Source: Hymenobacter sp. BRD128 (lineage in GTDB: Bacteria; Bacteroidota; Bacteroidia; Cytophagales; Hymenobacteraceae). From it: a stretch of DNA of 64,000 bases. Below, piece after piece: positions 60,959-64,000 of this stretch. Every line of letters starts with the position of its first letter. Positions within the stretch are counted from its first letter, which is position 1. The notes under the pieces are model-generated. The model searched no databases and was not told the DNA's origin. It was given only the letters and a program-made list of their open reading frames with translations. The translations under genes were made by a program, and so were the position numbers. The stretch lies in assembly GCF_013256625.1 (NCBI RefSeq), contig NZ_CP053908.1, positions 4,154,001 through 4,218,000 on the forward strand. The letters run 5' to 3'.

Positions 60959-62608
60959 CTAAACTTTGCGAGCGGTGTTAATCACGTTCACCCCGTTGAA
61001 GCGCGTGGTGGCCGAGCCGTGGCTCACCGACGAGCTTTGCATGGGCTGGCCCTTGCCGTCAAAGAAGGTGCCGAAGAGGCGGTAGTCGCTCTGGTCGCAC
61101 GAGCCCTGGCAGGCACCCCAAAACTCCTGGGTGTTTGACTGGTACGCCACATCTTCGAGCGGCTCCGTGATTTTGCCCTTCTCGATGGCAAAGAACAGCT
61201 GGCCGCCAAACTGAAAGTTAAATCGCTGCTGGTCAATGCTGAAGGAGCCCGCCCCGGCAATGTAGATGCCCTTGTCGACCTTGCTCACCAGCTCGTCCAC
61301 GCTCATTTTAGTGGGGCTAGGCTTGAGGCTGATGTTGGCCATGCGCTGAAACTGCACATCCTCCCACGACTGCGCGTAGCAGCAGCCGTCGCTAGCCTGC
61401 TGGCCCACGATGTGCGCCTGGTCGCGGATTTTCTGATAATCGACCAGTTTGCCGGCTTTGATGATGTCCCACTGCTTGGTTTTCACGCCCTCGTCGTCGT
61501 AGCCCACGGTGCCCACGGCGCCGGGCTGCAGCTTATCGGCCACGATGTTGACCTGCGGCGAGCCGTAGGGCAGGCCCTTCGCCTTCCACTCCAGGGTGGC
61601 GAAGCTGGTGCCGGCAAAGTTGGCCTCGTAGCCCAGCACGCGGTCGAGCTCGGTGGGGTGGCCCACGCTTTCGTGGATGGTGAGGCCCAGGTGGCCGGGG
61701 TCGAGCACGAGGTCGTACTTGCCGGGCGTCACCGATTTCATGGTCAGCTTGGCCCTGGCCTGCCGGCCAGCCGCGGCGGCATCGGCCAGCAGGTCGTAGC
61801 GCAGCTTGTAGCCGATGGTATCGGTGCCGCTAGGCCCGCGCACCTGCTCGGCGGCGCTGGGCGTGAGGTACTCGTAGCCCAGGCCCACGGGCGCGCTCAG
61901 CGCCTCGCGCGAGCGGAATTTGCCCGACTTGGTATCGACGGCCGTGGCGGTGAAGGTGGGCCAGAGGCGGTGAATATCCTGGTCGATATACGAGCCGTCG
62001 GTGCTGGCAAAATACTTCTGCTCATTCACTTGAAACAGCGCCGAGCTGATGTAATTGGCCCCGGCATCCATCGCCGCCGCGTTGGCGGCCAGCAGCAGGT
62101 CGGCCTTTTGCTTCACCGGCACTTCGAAGGCGCTTTGCACCAGGGGCGTTTTCCAGGTCACCTCGCCGTAGCCCGGCTGGGGGGCTAGCTGCACGGGCTC
62201 CTTCATCACGAGGCGGTTGGCCTTGGCGATTTCGACGGCCAGGCGGGCGGTGGCGGCCAGGCTGGCCTCCGTCACTACGCTCGTGGAGGCGAAGCCCCAG
62301 CAGCCGTTCACCAGCACCCGAATACCCACGCCGTAGCTCTCGGTGCTCACGATGTTCTGCACCTGCTTTTCGCGGGTAAACACGTATTGGTTGAGCGAGC
62401 GGCCGATGCGCACGTCGGCGTAGCTGGCGCCCGCGCTCTTGGCGGCGTTCAGCGCCGCGTCGGCTAAGCGCTTTTTCAGGATGGTGTCGGCGCCGGGCTC
62501 CAGCAGCCGGCTAGGGTCCACGCTTTTGGCCCCGAAGCCCGGCAGGCTCGGCAGCAGCAGGGCCGTGGCGCCCAGGCCGGTGAGGCCCACAAAGTTGCGT
62601 CGGTTCAT
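60959..62608 (-). CDS. tldD: TldD-family metalloprotease with Tat-type signal
   Basis: About 549 residues from the ATG at 62608. The N-terminus MNRRNFVGLTGLGATALLLP is a good twin-arginine signal (RRNFVG plus a hydrophobic stretch). The zinc motif HESVGH is present (LTIHESVGHPTELDRVLG), and the C-terminal half has SGTDTIGYKLR-type and FQFGGQLFFAIEKGKITEPL segments typical of TldD. TldD degrades unfolded peptides with TldE. A Tat signal here suggests the protein is periplasmic, while the adjacent TldE-like proteins show no signal in the sequence available. Confidence 0.88.
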   Translation of the reverse strand: MNRRNFVGLTGLGATALLLPSLPGFGAKSVDPSRLLEPGADTILKKRLADAALNAAKSAGASYADVRIGRSLNQYVFTREKQVQNIVSTESYGVGIRVLVNGCWGFASTSVVTEASLAATARLAVEIAKANRLVMKEPVQLAPQPGYGEVTWKTPLVQSAFEVPVKQKADLLLAANAAAMDAGANYISSALFQVNEQKYFASTDGSYIDQDIHRLWPTFTATAVDTKSGKFRSREALSAPVGLGYEYLTPSAAEQVRGPSGTDTIGYKLRYDLLADAAAAGRQARAKLTMKSVTPGKYDLVLDPGHLGLTIHESVGHPTELDRVLGYEANFAGTSFATLEWKAKGLPYGSPQVNIVADKLQPGAVGTVGYDDEGVKTKQWDIIKAGKLVDYQKIRDQAHIVGQQASDGCCYAQSWEDVQFQRMANISLKPSPTKMSVDELVSKVDKGIYIAGAGSFSIDQQRFNFQFGGQLFFAIEKGKITEPLEDVAYQSNTQEFWGACQGSCDQSDYRLFGTFFDGKGQPMQSSSVSHGSATTRFNGVNVINTARKV

Positions 62609-62678
62609 GGCAGAAAAAAGGTGTAAGTGGTCAGAGAAAAGTAGGTAGCTGCGGCAAGCTAGTGCCGGCAGATGCAAA

Positions 62679-62709
62679 AAAGAGCGGCCCGGTTGCCCGG
62701 CCGCTCTTT
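62679..62709 (-). terminator. Terminator between the upstream TldE-like gene and tldD
   Basis: Arms AAAGAGCGGCC (62679-62689) and GGCCGCTCTTT (62699-62709) with a 9-nt loop; on the minus strand T6 follows (A6 at 62676-62681). It suggests that tldD and TldE copy a are transcribed separately from copy b, or attenuated. Confidence 0.7.
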
Positions 62710-62795
62710 GGCGTGGCTAGTCCGCTTCTGGTAAGAAGCGGCCCACGTGGCCCGAGCACCCGGCCGTGCCGGGTATCGGGCCAGTTGCGGAAACG

Positions 62796-64000
62796 TTACA
62801 CCGCGTCGGAGAGGCTCGTGAACGTGAAGTCGCGAATCTTGAGCGGCGGCACCAGGTTGCCGGCTAGCCGCACCGGGCGGCCGATGGCTTCCAGGTTGTT
62901 GAGCATGATAATCGGGCTCTCGTTGAAGCGGAAGTTCTTGACCGGAAACTTGATGGCCCCGTTTTCGATGTAAAACGTGCCGTCGCGCGTCAGGCCGGTG
63001 TAGAGCAGCGTTTGCGGGTCCACGGGGCGGATGTACCACAGGCGCGTGACCAGGATGCCCTTGGCCGTGCTCTTGATGAGGTCGGCGGTGCTCTGCGTAC
63101 CGCCCGTCATGATGAAGCCGCCGGGGCTGGGCAGGTCCGGGATACCCGATTTCTGCGCCCAGTAGCGGGAGCTGTACAGGTTTTTTACCACGCCCTTCTC
63201 AATCCAGGTGGTGCGCTGCTGCGGGCGGCCGTCGCCCGAGAACGTGAGGTCGGGCACCTCGGCGTTGGTGGGGTCCGAATAAATCGTTACGCGCTCATCG
63301 AAGAGCTTTTCGCCCTTGCGGTTGCCGCCGCCCTTCTTGCTCAAAAAGCTGCGCCCCTCGTCGGCCGAACGGGCATCGAACGAGCGCATCAGCGCCCCGA
63401 GCAGCGAGGCATCGGAGTTCGATACCAGCGCATTCGGCTCCAGAATCACGGTGTATTTGCCCGGCTCAATGGCCTTGGCACCCACCGACGACGAAGCCTT
63501 GCTGGCGGCTACCGCCGTGAGGCGCGCCGCGTCGAAGTTCTTGATGTCGGTAAAATCGGTAGCCGCGTAGCCCGAGCCCAGCCCGTCGGGCGTGCGCACG
63601 GTGATGCTGAAATCGAGGTTGGTCGTGCGCTGGTAGGCCTCCAAACCCTTCGAGTTGCGCTTGGCCACGAAACCCGCCTGGTCATTCAGAAAGCCGGCCG
63701 ACGACAGCTTCTTCTGGTCGCAGTACTGCATGCTGGCCGCCATCTGGCTGGCCCGGTAGTCGGGGGTGATGCCCGCCGTGCTGGCCGCAAACGACTGGGG
63801 CGACGACAGATACGTCTGCGGCCCCAGCAGCGGCATGTACTCGGGGCTCTCGGGGGCTAGCCGGGCTATTTCTTCGGCCCGCTGTACGCAGCGGCGCAGC
63901 GTGGCGTCGTCGAACTGGTTGCAGGTGGCGGTGCCCGAGCGTTTGCCGAAGTACGAGGTCACGGCCAAGGACACGTTATCCACGGCGCCGGCCGTGCTGA
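62796..64000 (-). CDS. TldE/PmbA-family protein (copy b, 5' end outside window)
   Basis: The open frame runs from 62796 to the window edge without a start; the last codons read STAGAVDNVSLAVTSYFGKR, matching residues about 45-65 of copy a, so roughly 45 residues are missing. C-terminus LWYIRPVDPQTLLYTGLTRD, GAIKFPVKNFRFNESPIIML, ending SLSDAV. No zinc motif. It is a tandem paralogue of 59601-60926, with tldD between them. A GTG at 63983 can be read as a start but cuts into conserved sequence. Confidence 0.85.
   Translation of the reverse strand, partial: STAGAVDNVSLAVTSYFGKRSGTATCNQFDDATLRRCVQRAEEIARLAPESPEYMPLLGPQTYLSSPQSFAASTAGITPDYRASQMAASMQYCDQKKLSSAGFLNDQAGFVAKRNSKGLEAYQRTTNLDFSITVRTPDGLGSGYAATDFTDIKNFDAARLTAVAASKASSSVGAKAIEPGKYTVILEPNALVSNSDASLLGALMRSFDARSADEGRSFLSKKGGGNRKGEKLFDERVTIYSDPTNAEVPDLTFSGDGRPQQRTTWIEKGVVKNLYSSRYWAQKSGIPDLPSPGGFIMTGGTQSTADLIKSTAKGILVTRLWYIRPVDPQTLLYTGLTRDGTFYIENGAIKFPVKNFRFNESPIIMLNNLEAIGRPVRLAGNLVPPLKIRDFTFTSLSDAV

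Overview
The window is GC-rich bacterial chromosome (by eye low-to-mid 60s % GC) from a member of the Bacteroidota, most likely Hymenobacter or a close relative in the Cytophagales. The support is: a DUF1573-yajC-YbbR-coaE gene order; TonB-dependent receptors with an N-terminal carboxypeptidase-like repeat; FadL-like and PorT-like outer-membrane barrels; many short lipoproteins; a MoxR/DUF58/BatA-type cluster; A/T-rich or pyrimidine-rich leaders instead of Shine-Dalgarno sites before most starts; and very frequent GCTAG-type words. No phage, plasmid, CRISPR or rRNA is visible; there is one tRNA and one IS630-type insertion sequence.

Layout. 1-3.4 kb: NAD-type isocitrate dehydrogenase, then a DUF1573 lipoprotein, YajC, a short YbbR-like protein and dephospho-CoA kinase. 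3.35-4.5 kb: GNAT-like protein on the minus strand. 4.6-15.6 kb: a sensory island of very large multi-PAS proteins (six-PAS kinase, four-PAS protein without a kinase domain, five-PAS kinase), a CheY-like regulator, and decayed copies of both the PAS protein and the regulator. 15.9-17.1 kb: di-heme cytochrome c peroxidase. 17.1-26.4 kb: a minus-strand operon of OmpR-type regulator, sensor kinase, TolC-type outer-membrane protein, RND pump and periplasmic adaptor, split between tolC and the pump by an IS630 element sitting in the loop of a REP-like palindrome. 26.5-27.0 kb: TonB-C-terminal-domain protein.

27.1-35.5 kb: a divergent locus with a beta-propeller/phosphoesterase lipoprotein on one side and a TonB receptor, a beta-helix lipoprotein and a YncE-type propeller on the other; the shared upstream region holds 7-bp direct repeats at an 11-bp period, like sites for PhoB/OmpR-family regulators. 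I regard this as the best candidate for an uncharacterised functional system (possibly phosphorus scavenging). 35.6-46.3 kb: tRNA-Val(TAC), TerB-like protein, ribD and divergent prmC, Old Yellow Enzyme, a lipoprotein, a FadL-like porin, a Tyr/Gly/Ser/Gln-rich lipoprotein, and prolyl-tRNA synthetase.

46.3-49.7 kb: ECF sigma factor, a membrane protein joining an anti-sigma-like N-terminus to a C-terminal outer-membrane barrel, and a lipoprotein. 49.9-58.7 kb: DUF4159, MoxR ATPase, DUF58, BatA-like and two further membrane proteins in one minus-strand cluster interrupted by palindromic repeats. 58.9-64 kb: PorT-like barrel and a TldE-TldD-TldE cluster running off the window.

Three otherwise intact genes (the six-PAS kinase, the efflux sensor kinase and the low-complexity lipoprotein) are each frameshifted at a G4 run that would be in frame as G5. 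This suggests consensus error rather than gene death and should be resolved before any of these genes is called a pseudogene.
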